64,000 nt of DNA. Origin: Deinococcus radiotolerans (GTDB lineage Bacteria > Deinococcota > Deinococci > Deinococcales > Deinococcaceae). Location: contig NZ_BMPE01000001.1 of assembly GCF_014647435.1 (NCBI RefSeq), positions 310,001 to 374,000 on the forward strand, written 5' to 3'. Below the pieces are notes generated by a model. That model was not told the origin of the DNA. It saw only the letters and a program-made list of their open reading frames with translations, and searched no databases. A program made the translations under genes and the position numbers. Shown piece by piece: positions 14,114 through 23,380 of this stretch. Each line of letters begins with the position of its first letter. The stretch's first letter is position 1.

Positions 14114-14122
14114 ACAGGAAAG

Positions 14123-14147
14123 AGCCCGTCCACGACGGGCTTTTTTT
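14123..14147 (+). terminator. Rho-independent terminator after tRNA-Leu
   Basis: Stem AGCCCGTC (14123-14130) and GACGGGCT (14134-14141) with a three-base loop and a run of seven T. A textbook terminator. Confidence 0.93.
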
Positions 14148-14319
14148 GGTACGTGGTACGAAGCAGATTCATTTGGTTCAGTGGTCCGCTCTTCATGCCT
14201 GCGGCCAGGACGCAGAACTTTTCCAGCTGCATCACTCTGTACTGGTGTTGCGCACGTCTTCAGAGCTCGTCATCCGGTGCCGACACGAGCTTATCTGTCG
14301 GCAGACGTTTCGCACACAC

Positions 14320-15564
14320 TTAGGTTCGACTGTTCCTGTGCCCTTCATCTCGGCTGGGCAACTTGGGGCAGGCCACCCAGAACGTGGACCCCTGATCCAC
14401 CTTGCCTCCTCCCCAGGCCCGTCCGCCTCCCCGTTCCGCCAGCCACCGCACGACGGCCAGCCCGATGCCTGTTCCCTCGTACACGCCTGTGGGGTGAAGG
14501 CGCCCGAACAGCTCGAAGGCCCTGTCCTTCTGCCGCTGGTTGAATCCCACGCCGTTGTCCTGCAGGCCAATCAGGTAATGCCCTTCCGTATCCTCGACGT
14601 GCCACTGCAGGCGGGTGACGTCCCGCGTTCGGGTGAACTTCAGGGCGTTGCTGACGTACTCCCGCAGGATGATCCGCAGGGCCCGACTGTCCCCCAGGAC
14701 GGTGGGCAGCCGCGCCGGTGACCATTCCACGTTCCGACCGTCAAGCACGACCTCGAGGTCCCTTCTCACGTCCAACACGATGCGGTTCAGGTCAACTGGA
14801 CCAGCCCGCAGCCGGAGTTGCCGGGCTTCAAGGTACTGCTCCAGCGACTCCATCAGCCCAAACGCGGCGCGCAGCACAGCTTGCGAGGTCTCCAGGTGCG
14901 CGAAAGTCACGCCTGCTGCCTCCACTTCAGTCTGGTGAAGACTCAGCGCGTTCCTCAACTGGGTCAGCTGGCGGTTCAGGTGCACCTGGGTGGCCTGAAC
15001 GACTTCCTGCATCTCCTGCGCCTGACGCCGATTCCTGACCTCGTGTTCCTGAACAGCCCGTTGGAGTGACTCCACCTGATCCAGCAGTTGCACGTGCGCC
15101 TGTTTCAGGCTCGTTACGGCAGTCACGATCATCTGGCAGACGGGCGGTTCGTCCTCCGCACTTGTACGCTGGACGGCCGCGAAGACGGAATGCGCGGTTC
15201 CGTTGGCGTCAAGCAGCGTCAGTTCATCTTCAGCGCGAGCCCCACTGGCAAACGCCCGATTGAGCAGCGCTGTGAACGTGGCTTGCGACGAGGGTGCCAG
15301 CACGGTGCCCAGCCGGTGACCGGTCAGGCTGGCGGCCGATCGGCCCAGGATGACGCTCGCCTGGAGGTTGGCCTCCAGGACACGGCCCTCGGGCGTCAGG
15401 GTGAAGGCGGCCTGTGGACTGTGGGTAAAGAGGCGCCGGGCCTGGCGCGCTTCGCCCTGGGCAGCATGAAGCTGATTTTTCAGGAGCTGAATCTCAGTCT
15501 GCTGCTCGTGGGACGGCTCGGCTGCACGCTCCACCGTTGACAGAAGATCGTCAGTTTGACTCAT
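14320..15564 (-). CDS. PAS domain sensor protein with histidine-kinase-type ATPase domain
   Basis: A 414-residue cytoplasmic protein. An N-terminal helix leads into a PAS domain (about residues 38-155, LFTHSPQAAFTLTPEGRVLEANLQ), then a long coiled coil (155-235), a linker helix and a HATPase_c domain with N-box EYVSNALKF, G1 DNGVGF and G2 EGTGIGLAVVRWLAERGGG. The usual H-E/D-x-x-x-P phosphoacceptor box is not visible: the coiled coil has HLNRQLTQLRNAL and HLETSQ, neither with the proline. It may use a divergent site or act without autophosphorylation. ATG at 15564 follows GGAGGTTGC. The frame stays open upstream to 16266, but that extension has no domain character. Confidence 0.85.
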   Translation of the reverse strand: MSQTDDLLSTVERAAEPSHEQQTEIQLLKNQLHAAQGEARQARRLFTHSPQAAFTLTPEGRVLEANLQASVILGRSAASLTGHRLGTVLAPSSQATFTALLNRAFASGARAEDELTLLDANGTAHSVFAAVQRTSAEDEPPVCQMIVTAVTSLKQAHVQLLDQVESLQRAVQEHEVRNRRQAQEMQEVVQATQVHLNRQLTQLRNALSLHQTEVEAAGVTFAHLETSQAVLRAAFGLMESLEQYLEARQLRLRAGPVDLNRIVLDVRRDLEVVLDGRNVEWSPARLPTVLGDSRALRIILREYVSNALKFTRTRDVTRLQWHVEDTEGHYLIGLQDNGVGFNQRQKDRAFELFGRLHPTGVYEGTGIGLAVVRWLAERGGGRAWGGGKVDQGSTFWVACPKLPSRDEGHRNSRT

Positions 15565-16305
15565 GCAACCTCCAGGTCTGCCGATGAGTGAGGAAGCGGG
15601 CTGGGGAACGAAGATTTCTTGAATGGACCGCTGATGGTCAGCGGCTGGCCATGCCGCCCTGTCTGGCCTCCGGCTCCACTGTCGGTGAAATTTCATGGGC
15701 TTGGTAGGAAATGAGGCCAATCTTCGTTCAGAATCTTTGAGTTTGTCTCTCGGCCTCCCTCTTTGCAGTACCTCTCGATTTCGTGCGCCCAGCCATGTGT
15801 CGATGCGGTGTTGACGATGTATTGATCGGCCAGCATGCTCCCACAGAGGGTCCGTGGAGAGCTCCCCGTCCCAGCGGCTTTTCATTGAATCCAGTCGACT
15901 GCGCTTCCCCAGGAGCCAGCTGACAGCAGGATGATCCGAGGCAAGCGCTGCAGGTCGGTCCGCCGCTTCTGCGGCCCGGTCGCCCGAAGTGCATTGCCCG
16001 CTCCCATGTCGCATGACCTCGGGCAGGTGGTGCTGTCGCGTAAAGCTGCTCGGCTCGCAGCACAGGCGGGTCAAGGTGGATCTGGCAGATTCAGGTCCGG
16101 CCGTCTCACTCTGCCGTCCAGAGGCTCGACGCCTCGTCTGAGGAGCAGACTCCCTTCGGCGCGTCTGCTTCTCCCTCAACATCCGACGCAAGGCGAGACC
16201 GGTCGCGGTCGTTCGTTGTGGACAGGTACACGCAACCCGCGCATGCCGCCCTATTCTTGAGCACATGTCCCGACTTTCCGGTGCTCCTGTGGCGTGTCAC
16301 TCCTG
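15565..16305. other. Region between two divergent sensor kinases, no supported gene
   Basis: About 740 bases. A minus-strand frame continuous with the upstream end of the first kinase stays open for about 230 codons, but its composition (Arg/Ser-rich, no recognisable domain) and lack of a ribosome site argue against translation. Other frames on both strands are short. The segment should hold divergent promoters for the two kinases. Confidence 0.45.
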
Positions 16306-18504
16306 ATGGCGACGGCGACTGATCTCACGCCCCGCCAGTTGCAGGCGATCATTGAAGTCAACGAGGACTGCATCAAAGTCCTTGATCTGGACGCCCGTCT
16401 CCTGAGCATGAATGACGGCGGACTGCGCGTCATGGAGATCCCGGATTTCAAGGTGTGCCATCACGCGCTCCTGACGTCCTTCTGGGATGGGGAGGACCGC
16501 GTCCGGCTGGAGGCCGCGCTGGACGCCGCACGGGCCGGTGAGACCCGGACCTTTGTCGGGCAGGCCAGGACGTTCCAGGGAAACCTCAAATGGTGGTCGG
16601 TGACGGTGGGTCCACTCCGGGATGAGGCTGGGCAGATCACCCATCTGCTCGCCACATCCAGAGACGTCACGGCCCAGAAGGCGGCGGAAGAGGCCCAGCG
16701 GGCGGCGCAGGCCCGGCTGGAACAGCACGCGGACCTCCTGGCGCAGCAGGTGCGGGATCAGACTCGGGCGCTGGAGATGCAGGCCGCTGCGCAGGACGCC
16801 TTTGTGCGCTTCACGGAGACGGTGGGCATCGAGACGGACCTACGTCTCCTGGCTCAGCAGGCCGTGACCGTCGTGCAGACCCACATCCGTGACCTGGGCG
16901 TGGTGCACTACGAACTGGATCTCACGGCGGGACTCTGGCGGCCGGTCGCCTGGTCGCCTGAACTATCCCCTGAACTCGTCGAGCAGATCCAGGCGGGTGT
17001 GCCGGTGGACACCCCGGACTTCGCGGAGGTAGTACGCCAGGGCGCGCCCATCTTCGTCAGTGAGTGGAGTGCCGCGCGCAATGACCTGCCTTCCGCAACG
17101 GTCTACCGCGCCGCTGGGCTGGTCCCGATTCTTGTCGGGGGTGAGCTGCGCGCGCTGTTCACGGTGGGGCACCAGACCGCAGCCCAGTGGGCGGCGCGGG
17201 ATCAGGCGATCGTGCGGGCGGTGGTCCGCGGGCTGAGCCTGGCCATGGAACGCGCCGTGCACACCCAGCAGCTCACGCAGCAGCGTGACGACCTGGACCG
17301 CCGCGCCCAGGAGCTGGCAACCCTGCTTCAGCTCACGGAAGACCAGGGGGAGACGACGGATCCCCTGACCCTGATTCGGCGGGCTCAGGAGCTTGTGCTG
17401 GCGCTCCTCCCCCCCAGCTTCGCGGCGTACTACGAGGCCGAGGGGAACCGGTGGCGGCTGCGCTCACAGGTGGGCGGCGCCGAATCAGTCCTGCTTCAGG
17501 CCGCGATGGCCGCTGGTTTTCCGGTCGGGGCCACACCCAGCTTCGATCTCGTGGCTCACACCCGTGAACCGTCCTTTGTGGACGTGTACGACGCGGGAAC
17601 GGATGTGGATCCGGAGGTCGCGCAGGGCGTCTCGGCTCATGCCACGCTGCCGCTGATCGTGGGCGGGAACGTCCGGGGCCTGTTCAATGTGCCGCTGTTT
17701 GAATCGCGTTCCTGGACGGCGTCAGATCAGGCGGTGCTGCAGACCATGATGCGGCACCTGGGCGTGGTGATCGAACGGTTGGAACGCAGCGCGCAGCTGA
17801 TGCAGTCGAACGCAGAGTTGCACGCGTCCAATCAGGAACTCGAAGCGTTCACGTACAGCGTCTCCCATGACCTGCGCACGCCCGTCCGTCACGTCTCCGG
17901 GTACGCGACCCTCGCCCTGAAGGAACTGGCCCGGGGAGACCTGACCCGGTTGGCGCGCCGCCTCGACGTGGTGAGCGATGCGGGCAAGCGCATGGAGACG
18001 CTGCTGGACGCCATGTTGACGCTCTCCCGGGCGGGGCGCACACTGCTGACGGTGCAGTCCGTGCCGTTGGAGCAGGTGGTCGAGCAGGTGCAGCGGGATC
18101 TGCTGTTGAGGTACCCCGATCTGCCGGTCACCTGGTTCAAGGACCCGCTCCCGATTGTGCAGGGCGATCCGGGCGCCCTTCAGCAGGTGCTGCGTTATCT
18201 GCTGGACAACGCACTGAAATTCAGTCCTGAACAGGCGACCGTGCACGTCTGGGTCGAGGAGCGGCCGCAGGAATGGGCGGTGTTCGTCATGGATGAAGGG
18301 GTAGGGTTCGATCCGCGGTATGCGGGCCGGCTGTTTGGCGCGTTTCAGCGCCTGCACACCCAGCAGGAATTTGCTGGGGCGGGTATCGGCCTCGCGACCG
18401 TGAAGCGCCTCGTGTCGCGGCATGGTGGGAAGGTCTGGGCCGAAGGGCAGGCTGGGCAGGGCGCGACCTTCGGGTTCTCACTCCCGAAAACGCCCAGGGT
18501 ATAG
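16306..18504 (+). CDS. Multi-domain sensor histidine kinase (PAS-GAF-GAF-HisKA-HATPase)
   Basis: A 732-residue cytoplasmic kinase with no membrane segment. A PAS domain covers about residues 10-125, then a coiled coil, two GAF-type sensory domains (about 165-315 and 335-490), HisKA with the phosphoacceptor His near residue 521 in SVSHDLRTPVRHVSGY, and HATPase_c with N-box LLDNALKF, G1 DEGVGF and G2 GAGIGLATVKRLVSRHGGKVWAEG. This architecture and the SHDLRTP context resemble bacteriophytochrome-related kinases, but no bilin-binding cysteine can be assigned. ATG at 16306 is used; an in-frame GTG at 16294 is an alternative. No response regulator is adjacent. Confidence 0.93.
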   Translation: MATATDLTPRQLQAIIEVNEDCIKVLDLDARLLSMNDGGLRVMEIPDFKVCHHALLTSFWDGEDRVRLEAALDAARAGETRTFVGQARTFQGNLKWWSVTVGPLRDEAGQITHLLATSRDVTAQKAAEEAQRAAQARLEQHADLLAQQVRDQTRALEMQAAAQDAFVRFTETVGIETDLRLLAQQAVTVVQTHIRDLGVVHYELDLTAGLWRPVAWSPELSPELVEQIQAGVPVDTPDFAEVVRQGAPIFVSEWSAARNDLPSATVYRAAGLVPILVGGELRALFTVGHQTAAQWAARDQAIVRAVVRGLSLAMERAVHTQQLTQQRDDLDRRAQELATLLQLTEDQGETTDPLTLIRRAQELVLALLPPSFAAYYEAEGNRWRLRSQVGGAESVLLQAAMAAGFPVGATPSFDLVAHTREPSFVDVYDAGTDVDPEVAQGVSAHATLPLIVGGNVRGLFNVPLFESRSWTASDQAVLQTMMRHLGVVIERLERSAQLMQSNAELHASNQELEAFTYSVSHDLRTPVRHVSGYATLALKELARGDLTRLARRLDVVSDAGKRMETLLDAMLTLSRAGRTLLTVQSVPLEQVVEQVQRDLLLRYPDLPVTWFKDPLPIVQGDPGALQQVLRYLLDNALKFSPEQATVHVWVEERPQEWAVFVMDEGVGFDPRYAGRLFGAFQRLHTQQEFAGAGIGLATVKRLVSRHGGKVWAEGQAGQGATFGFSLPKTPRV

Positions 18505-18762
18505 CCCAGAACGCCTTCGGATTTGACTGATGACGAAGCGGCTTCGCGCTGTGCATTCACGCCTGACGCGACGGCAAGCGCATGCAGAAATGGAATCGCT
18601 GTGAATGGTCCTTGAGCGCGGATCGAATCTTACGGATCAGGTCTGATCACGGAGCAACGCGGAGAGTGTCTCACCTTCGTATCAACGGCAGGGGATACTG
18701 CCCGGGAAGCTAAAGGTGAGGCATGCCTTTCCCCCACGCTGTCCCCACCGGCTTCGACAAGC
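18505..18762. other. Intergenic region, no gene seen
   Basis: About 260 bases between the convergent kinase and cold-shock genes. Short frames only. It includes TCTTACGGATCAGGTCTGATCACGG-like sequence of no clear meaning and a short CCCCCAC-rich stretch before the csp terminator. Confidence 0.4.
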
Positions 18763-18788
18763 CAAAAAAAAGCGCCCCAGAGGGCGCT
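18763..18788 (-). terminator. Rho-independent terminator of the cold-shock gene
   Basis: On the minus strand, AGCGCCC and GGGCGCT pair (18782-18788 with 18771-18777) around a four-base loop and are followed by eight T (seen as the A run at 18764-18771). Confidence 0.92.
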
Positions 18789-18802
18789 GACGCTGTTCAG
18801 TC

Positions 18803-19057
18803 TTACCAGCGGTCGTAGCGGCCGTTGCTCTGCGCACTGACGGGAGCGGCCTTCGTGACCACGATGTTCTTGGCCTGGGGGCCTTTGCCACGCTGGCCGT
18901 CTTCAACGTCGTATTCCACTTCGTCGCCTTCGTTCAGCTTCTTGAAGCCGCTGCCCTGAATCGCGCTGAAGTGAGCGAAGACGTCCGGGCTGCCTTCCGT
19001 CTGAATGAACCCGAAACCTTTCTCCGCGTTAAACCACTTAACTGTACCTGTTGCCAT
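18803..19057 (-). CDS. csp: Cold-shock domain protein
   Basis: An 84-residue nucleic-acid-binding protein. The cold-shock domain has RNP1 KGFGFIQ and RNP2 DVFAHFS, with the usual [14 protein letters not shown] start; a short C-terminal tail (QSNGRYDRW) extends beyond the 67-70 residue core. ATG at 19057 has CAGGAG nine bases upstream. A GC-rich hairpin lies in the 5' leader. Proteins of this family act as RNA chaperones and are usually abundant. Confidence 0.96.
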   Translation of the reverse strand: MATGTVKWFNAEKGFGFIQTEGSPDVFAHFSAIQGSGFKKLNEGDEVEYDVEDGQRGKGPQAKNIVVTKAAPVSAQSNGRYDRW

Positions 19058-19089
19058 CAAATCAACTCCTGAGGTTTCCAGTGAACGCA

Positions 19090-19120
19090 GGCGCGCGCGG
19101 GCCAATTGCCCGTGCGCGCC
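19090..19120 (-). promoter_or_regulatory. Hairpin in the cold-shock gene leader
   Basis: Two 13-base arms (19090-19102 and 19108-19120) pair with one mismatch around a five-base AATTG/CAATT loop, ending about 33 bases before the csp start codon. Cold-shock mRNAs of other bacteria have structured leaders that control translation with temperature; a similar role here is an inference. The stem is very GC-rich and should be highly stable. Confidence 0.5.
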
Positions 19121-19187
19121 CTGAGTGCGAACCTGGAAATCTACCCGCCTATCTTACACCACCTGACGCCTGATATTGCGTCAGAAC

Positions 19188-19439
19188 TCACATGGGTGAA
19201 GAACCGACCGTGCTCACGCGCTTTCTGGACAGCGAGAGCCGTCCCATGAGGTCCGCGAGGTGAAGCGCAGACACTGGGAGAACGACCCGACCCTTCAGGT
19301 ACAGCGCGCTGTCACTGTGCACGTCCTTGCGAATGACATCCCGAAGGTACACGGTGTGCGTGTGGCCTTCGTGCGTGAAGCGGACGCGGTCCATCGTGCC
19401 GGGTACCCAGGTGAAGCTCAAGTCTGATGCTGGTGTCAT
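19188..19439 (-). CDS. Small hypothetical protein, 83 aa
   Basis: A short minus-strand gene with a good ribosome site (GGAGGG seven bases before ATG at 19439). The protein is mixed alpha/beta without membrane segments; residues 10-50 (WVPGTMDRVRFTHEGHTHTV, VYLRDVIRKD) look like strands of a small beta domain. No family recognised. It precedes the csp gene in the same direction with a short inverted repeat CTGACGC/GCGTCAG (19163-19184) after its stop, which may end its transcript. Confidence 0.6.
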   Translation of the reverse strand: MTPASDLSFTWVPGTMDRVRFTHEGHTHTVYLRDVIRKDVHSDSALYLKGRVVLPVSALHLADLMGRLSLSRKRVSTVGSSPM

Positions 19440-20448
19440 ATGGGCCCTCCAGAGGGGCGGCTCAGGGTGCGCCGCGTGAGACGTGCAGTCGAGGTCGGGC
19501 TTAAATCAGATGCTGCAACAGGCGTCCTGCTGGGCAAACGGAAGTCCCGGGCGAGGAGCTACGATCCTGACTCATGAGGGGGATCAGCTGCGCACCTATC
19601 GAATGAGGTGCAGAATCCAGACGTATCTTTTGAAGGCTTGGAGGCGCGTGTACTGTGGCTGCGTTCGCAGCAGCATGCCGGCCATCTGCCCGAACGAGAG
19701 GTACTTGAGCATCACAGAGACTGGTGCAGCGGAGGGCCGGCAGTACGCTTGCACAGATGCTCGGCGAGGTGTGAGCGGGACAGTCCGGGATTACCAGGTG
19801 CCTGTTGGGCCGCGCCGTGTGTGCGCCCCTTTCACGTGAATCACCTTCTCACTCTACATTTTTAAACGTGAAGCAATTGGAATGAGCCACCAGTCGCCGG
19901 GCGGCATATGCCGGTGCAACTGCCTTCCTCGATGAGCGCAAGGCCAGGGAACAGGAATGCTTCTCCTGCTGCATCAGCCGGGCGAGTAGCATTCCCGGGT
20001 GACTCACGTCGCATGAGCGGCATTCTCCCCATTTCGCCGAAGGACGCTCGCCGCCTGTGATCACTGATCCACTATGACCGGCTCGCCCTGGGCTGGAGCG
20101 AAAGGGCTCTGGTTGAAGCAACTCCGCCTCTCCTCATAAGGAGGGGCAATGAGGTTACCGACCTCCGGAGGCAAACTCAGGCCCAGCTGATTCGGACAGC
20201 TGAGTGGCGCGGCTGTAGTAGTCCACCCCTGGCTGACTGATGAGGCGGACCGAAGGGAGGTTCAGGCGCTTCTGAAACCCCCCAGAGCTTCAGGAAGATG
20301 GATTTGGAGGAACCGAAAGGAACGGACTTGAAGTGAAGTTGCGTTTCCACAGGGCCATTGATGGCGCAACCATGGGAGTGCTCAGATTGCGCCAGAGGCT
20401 GGTGATGTTCAGTGCGCCCAGTGTCGTGTGTTCTGCGCCCCCAGCTCC
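19440..20448. other. About 1 kb without a supported gene
   Basis: Overlapping short frames on both strands, none with a ribosome site or recognisable domain. A plus-strand frame around 19608-19750 (VSFEGLEARVLWLRSQQ...) has a coding-like composition but soon loses it, and another around 20090-20330 is broken by stops; both could be remnants of decayed genes. The palindrome TTCACGTGAA lies at 19831-19840. The segment is less GC-rich than its neighbours. Confidence 0.45.
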
Positions 20449-21795
20449 TTATTGACCGGCCAGGAAGGCCGCCTGGTTGCGGTAGAAGGCTTTGACGTCG
20501 CGGAAGGAGAGGTTTCCGGTAATGTCGATGTGGTCGTACCCGTCAATGCGGCCGAGGCGGTACCAGCTGCCAAGCGTGGTGACCTGGCCGGTGTAGGCGG
20601 CGCTGGTCTGGCCCAGTGGGGCGTTCATGGAGCGGTTGGGGACGATGCCGTCGTTGGCCCACCAGGAGTTGTCGTAGGTGACGCTGCCGCTGGGGCTGCG
20701 CCCGGTGATGTTTCCCAGCCCCGGCTTGAGTGGCCACGCGTAGGGGTAGGCGATGGGGGAGAGCGCGGCGTTCATGGTCAGGTTCGGGTAGTGCCAGCCG
20801 CTGACGAGGCCGGGTGTGGTGGCGTTCGTTTCCCAGGAGAAGTACTTCGTGCTGCGGCTCCGCCCGGTGAGCGTATTGAGTGCGGCGGAGCCGTCCACAG
20901 ACAGGTCCCAGGCAGCCTGGTCGCGGGAGGTCCAGATGCCGGACGCGAACACGCGGTCCTGGTAGCGGCTGAATGATTCTCCGGTGGCGCGGGCCAGGCC
21001 CCACTGGCCGAGGTCGAAGTCGTACACGAAGTTCTCGGGGTCGACGCTGCCGACACTGGCGGCGAAAGCTAGGATCAGGTTCTTGAACATGGGAATGGCG
21101 CCTTGCAGGGTGTCGGCGGCGGGGCTGCCGCTGTTGGGTGAGCTGACGGTCATGACGCTGCGGACCCACCCGGCGCGTCCGCCGGCGTACAGGCCGCCGC
21201 TGCTGCGGTTGGTGGCGTCACCGTCGTCGAGCAGTTTGACGAGCAGGCGGGCGGTCTGGCCGCCCATAGAGTGGCCCAGCAGGTTCACGGGGTGGGCGGC
21301 GTCCCACTGCGGGTAGAAGCCGGGGTAGCATTTTTTCGCGTCGGTGCGGGCGTGCCCCTGCGTCTGGGCGTGGGCGGCGCCGTAGTCCACGCAGCCGCCT
21401 TTGATCTGCGCGTACAGCTCGGCCGCGCGGTCCCAGTTGCTGCTGACGGGGCCGAGGCTGGCGGTGTACACCGCGTACCCCTGGGCGCGCAGGTCGGCCT
21501 GCACGTCGTTCAGGCCGCCCCAGTAGCGCAGGCCGAGCGCCTCGTCGCGGCCCCAGCCGCCCAGGCCGTGCACGAGGATCAGTGGGGTGCTCTTGTCGAG
21601 CGCTTGGGTGCGCAGGGGCACGCCGCCGGGCTGGGTGGTGGTCAGGTCGGTGAGGGCGGCGGGCGCGGTGGGTTCCGGTCGGGCGGTGTCGGTTGTGGCG
21701 CGCACGGAGGTGGGGGGCGTGGAGGCGCTGCGGCACGCGGACAGGAGGCTGGTGACGGCAAGGAGCAGCGTGAGGGGAAGGCGGGATGCGGTCAT
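20449..21795 (-). CDS. Secreted lipase lipoprotein, family I.5-like
   Basis: A 448-residue exported alpha/beta hydrolase. The signal peptide ends in a lipobox (LLSAC) at about residue 20, so it is probably lipid-anchored. The oxyanion strand LILVHGLGGWGRDE and the nucleophile GHSMGGQTAR are clear; aspartate and histidine candidates follow (NDGIVP and DHIDI regions). The cysteine/aromatic layout and the NTLTG, FSWET, ANDGIV segments resemble the thermostable lipases of Bacillus and Staphylococcus (family I.5). ATG at 21795 has GGAGA upstream. It should hydrolyse acylglycerols or esters outside the cytoplasm. Confidence 0.9.
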   Translation of the reverse strand: MTASRLPLTLLLAVTSLLSACRSASTPPTSVRATTDTARPEPTAPAALTDLTTTQPGGVPLRTQALDKSTPLILVHGLGGWGRDEALGLRYWGGLNDVQADLRAQGYAVYTASLGPVSSNWDRAAELYAQIKGGCVDYGAAHAQTQGHARTDAKKCYPGFYPQWDAAHPVNLLGHSMGGQTARLLVKLLDDGDATNRSSGGLYAGGRAGWVRSVMTVSSPNSGSPAADTLQGAIPMFKNLILAFAASVGSVDPENFVYDFDLGQWGLARATGESFSRYQDRVFASGIWTSRDQAAWDLSVDGSAALNTLTGRSRSTKYFSWETNATTPGLVSGWHYPNLTMNAALSPIAYPYAWPLKPGLGNITGRSPSGSVTYDNSWWANDGIVPNRSMNAPLGQTSAAYTGQVTTLGSWYRLGRIDGYDHIDITGNLSFRDVKAFYRNQAAFLAGQ

Positions 21796-22084
21796 GACGG
21801 TCTCCTGGGTGGCGGTCCAGGCGGCCACGTTCCGCCCGCCGGAGGGGGCAGCGTGTGGGGGCCGGGCGCCGGGTGGATTGTGGGTACGTCAGGATCGTGA
21901 CATTCCAGGTGACCGCGTGTCTTGACCCGGGTTCAGAAGAGTGGAGAAAGGGCGTGCGACATGAAAAAAAGCTGCATACGGGAACCAGAAGCGGCACCTG
22001 CCGCTCTCTGCCTCCATTTCACTTGATAAGTTTTTTCTGCAAATTCCAGTCAAGATCACGCCGTTCGCTGCGGAATGCGGCATC

Positions 22085-23380
22085 ATGGGGCGCATGACGA
22101 ACCTCTCCTCCCGCCCACAGACCATGGCGGAAAAGATCCTCTCCCGGCGCGGCACGCAGGTCGTGTACGCCGGTGACCTCGCCGTCGTAGAGGTCGATCA
22201 GGTCATGGTCGTGGACTCCATCGCCCAGAGTTTCATCCAGCGGATGCAGCAGGACCTGAATGCCACCCCCAGGTACCCCGAGCGGGTCAGCATCGTTATC
22301 GACCACGTCGCCCCCGCCAGCACCGTCAGCGTCGCGCAGGCACAGAAGGAGGCGCGCGAGTACGCCGCCCAGACCGGCGTGCGCCTCTTTGACGTGGGCC
22401 GCGGCATCTGCCACCAGGTCCTGATGGAAGAGGGCCTGGCTCGCCCCGGCTGGATCGTGCTGGGCAGCGACAGCCACTCCACCACGTACGGCGCGGTCGC
22501 CGCGTTCGGCAGCGGCATGGGCGCCACCGACATCGCCCTGGCCGCCGCGAGTGGCAAGACGTGGCTGAAGGTGCCCGAGAGCGTGAAAGTGACCTTCACC
22601 GGTGACCTGCGGCCCGGCGTGACCGCCAAGGACGTCGCGCTGGAGATGATTCGCCGCCTCGGAGCGGACGGCGCCACGTACCAGAGTATCGAGATGCATG
22701 CCGGGGACCGCTTCACGCGCGGCGAACGCATGACCCTGGCCAACCTCTGCGTGGAGGCTGGCGCGAAGGCCGGTCTGGTCGTGCCCGGCGGCGAGATCCT
22801 GACCGCGTACGGGTACGACATTCCCGAGTGGGTGTACCCCGATCAGGGCGCCGCGTACGTGCAGAGCATCGAGATTGACCTCTCAGCGCTGAATCCGCGC
22901 ATGAGTGCACCCAGCGAGGTGGACAACGTGTTCGACGTGGCCGAGCTGCGCGAGCAACTGCGGGACCAGCCGGTGGATCAGGTGTTCATCGGCACCTGCA
23001 CGAACGGCCGAATCGAGGACCTGCACGCCGCCGCGGACGTCCTGCGGGGGCGGCGCGTGGCGCCCGGTACGCGACTGCTGGTCATCCCGGCCAGCAGTCA
23101 GGTGATGGAGGAGGCCATGGCGGACGGCACGCTGCTGACGCTGCAACGAGCGGGGGCGGTGCTGGGCACGCCCGGCTGCGGGCCGTGTATGGGCCGCCAC
23201 CAGGGCGTGCTGGCGCCCGGCGAGGTGTGCGTGAGCACCAGCAACCGGAACTTCATTGGCCGCATGGGGGACAAGGACGCCCGCATCTACCTCGCGTCTC
23301 CGGCCGTGGCTGCCGCGACGGCCGTCATGGGCCGCGTGGCCCTGCCGGAGGATGTCATGACTCACGGGGAGGTGGCCTGA
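22085..23380 (+). CDS. lysT: Homoaconitase large subunit (LysW-dependent lysine pathway)
   Basis: A 431-residue aconitase-family large subunit. Cluster cysteines are visible in IGTCTNGR and GTPGCGPCMGRHQG; the substrate segments IDHVAPAS, GSDSHSTTYGAVAAFGSGMG and STSNRNFIGRMG are intact. The enzyme could in principle serve isopropylmalate or homocitrate, but the downstream lysU, lysW and lysX genes place it in the alpha-aminoadipate lysine route, converting homocitrate to homoisocitrate. ATG at 22085 or 22094 (MTNLSS) may be the start. The stop shares one base with the lysU start. Confidence 0.92.
   Translation: MGRMTNLSSRPQTMAEKILSRRGTQVVYAGDLAVVEVDQVMVVDSIAQSFIQRMQQDLNATPRYPERVSIVIDHVAPASTVSVAQAQKEAREYAAQTGVRLFDVGRGICHQVLMEEGLARPGWIVLGSDSHSTTYGAVAAFGSGMGATDIALAAASGKTWLKVPESVKVTFTGDLRPGVTAKDVALEMIRRLGADGATYQSIEMHAGDRFTRGERMTLANLCVEAGAKAGLVVPGGEILTAYGYDIPEWVYPDQGAAYVQSIEIDLSALNPRMSAPSEVDNVFDVAELREQLRDQPVDQVFIGTCTNGRIEDLHAAADVLRGRRVAPGTRLLVIPASSQVMEEAMADGTLLTLQRAGAVLGTPGCGPCMGRHQGVLAPGEVCVSTSNRNFIGRMGDKDARIYLASPAVAAATAVMGRVALPEDVMTHGEVA

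Noticed and set aside
15565..16266. Upstream extension of the PAS sensor gene to 648 residues
   Set aside because: No ribosome site or domain in the extension, while ATG at 15564 has GGAGGT upstream.
20050..20330. Possible transposase remnant
   Set aside because: A few words look transposase-like in one frame, but there is no catalytic motif, terminal repeat or target duplication.
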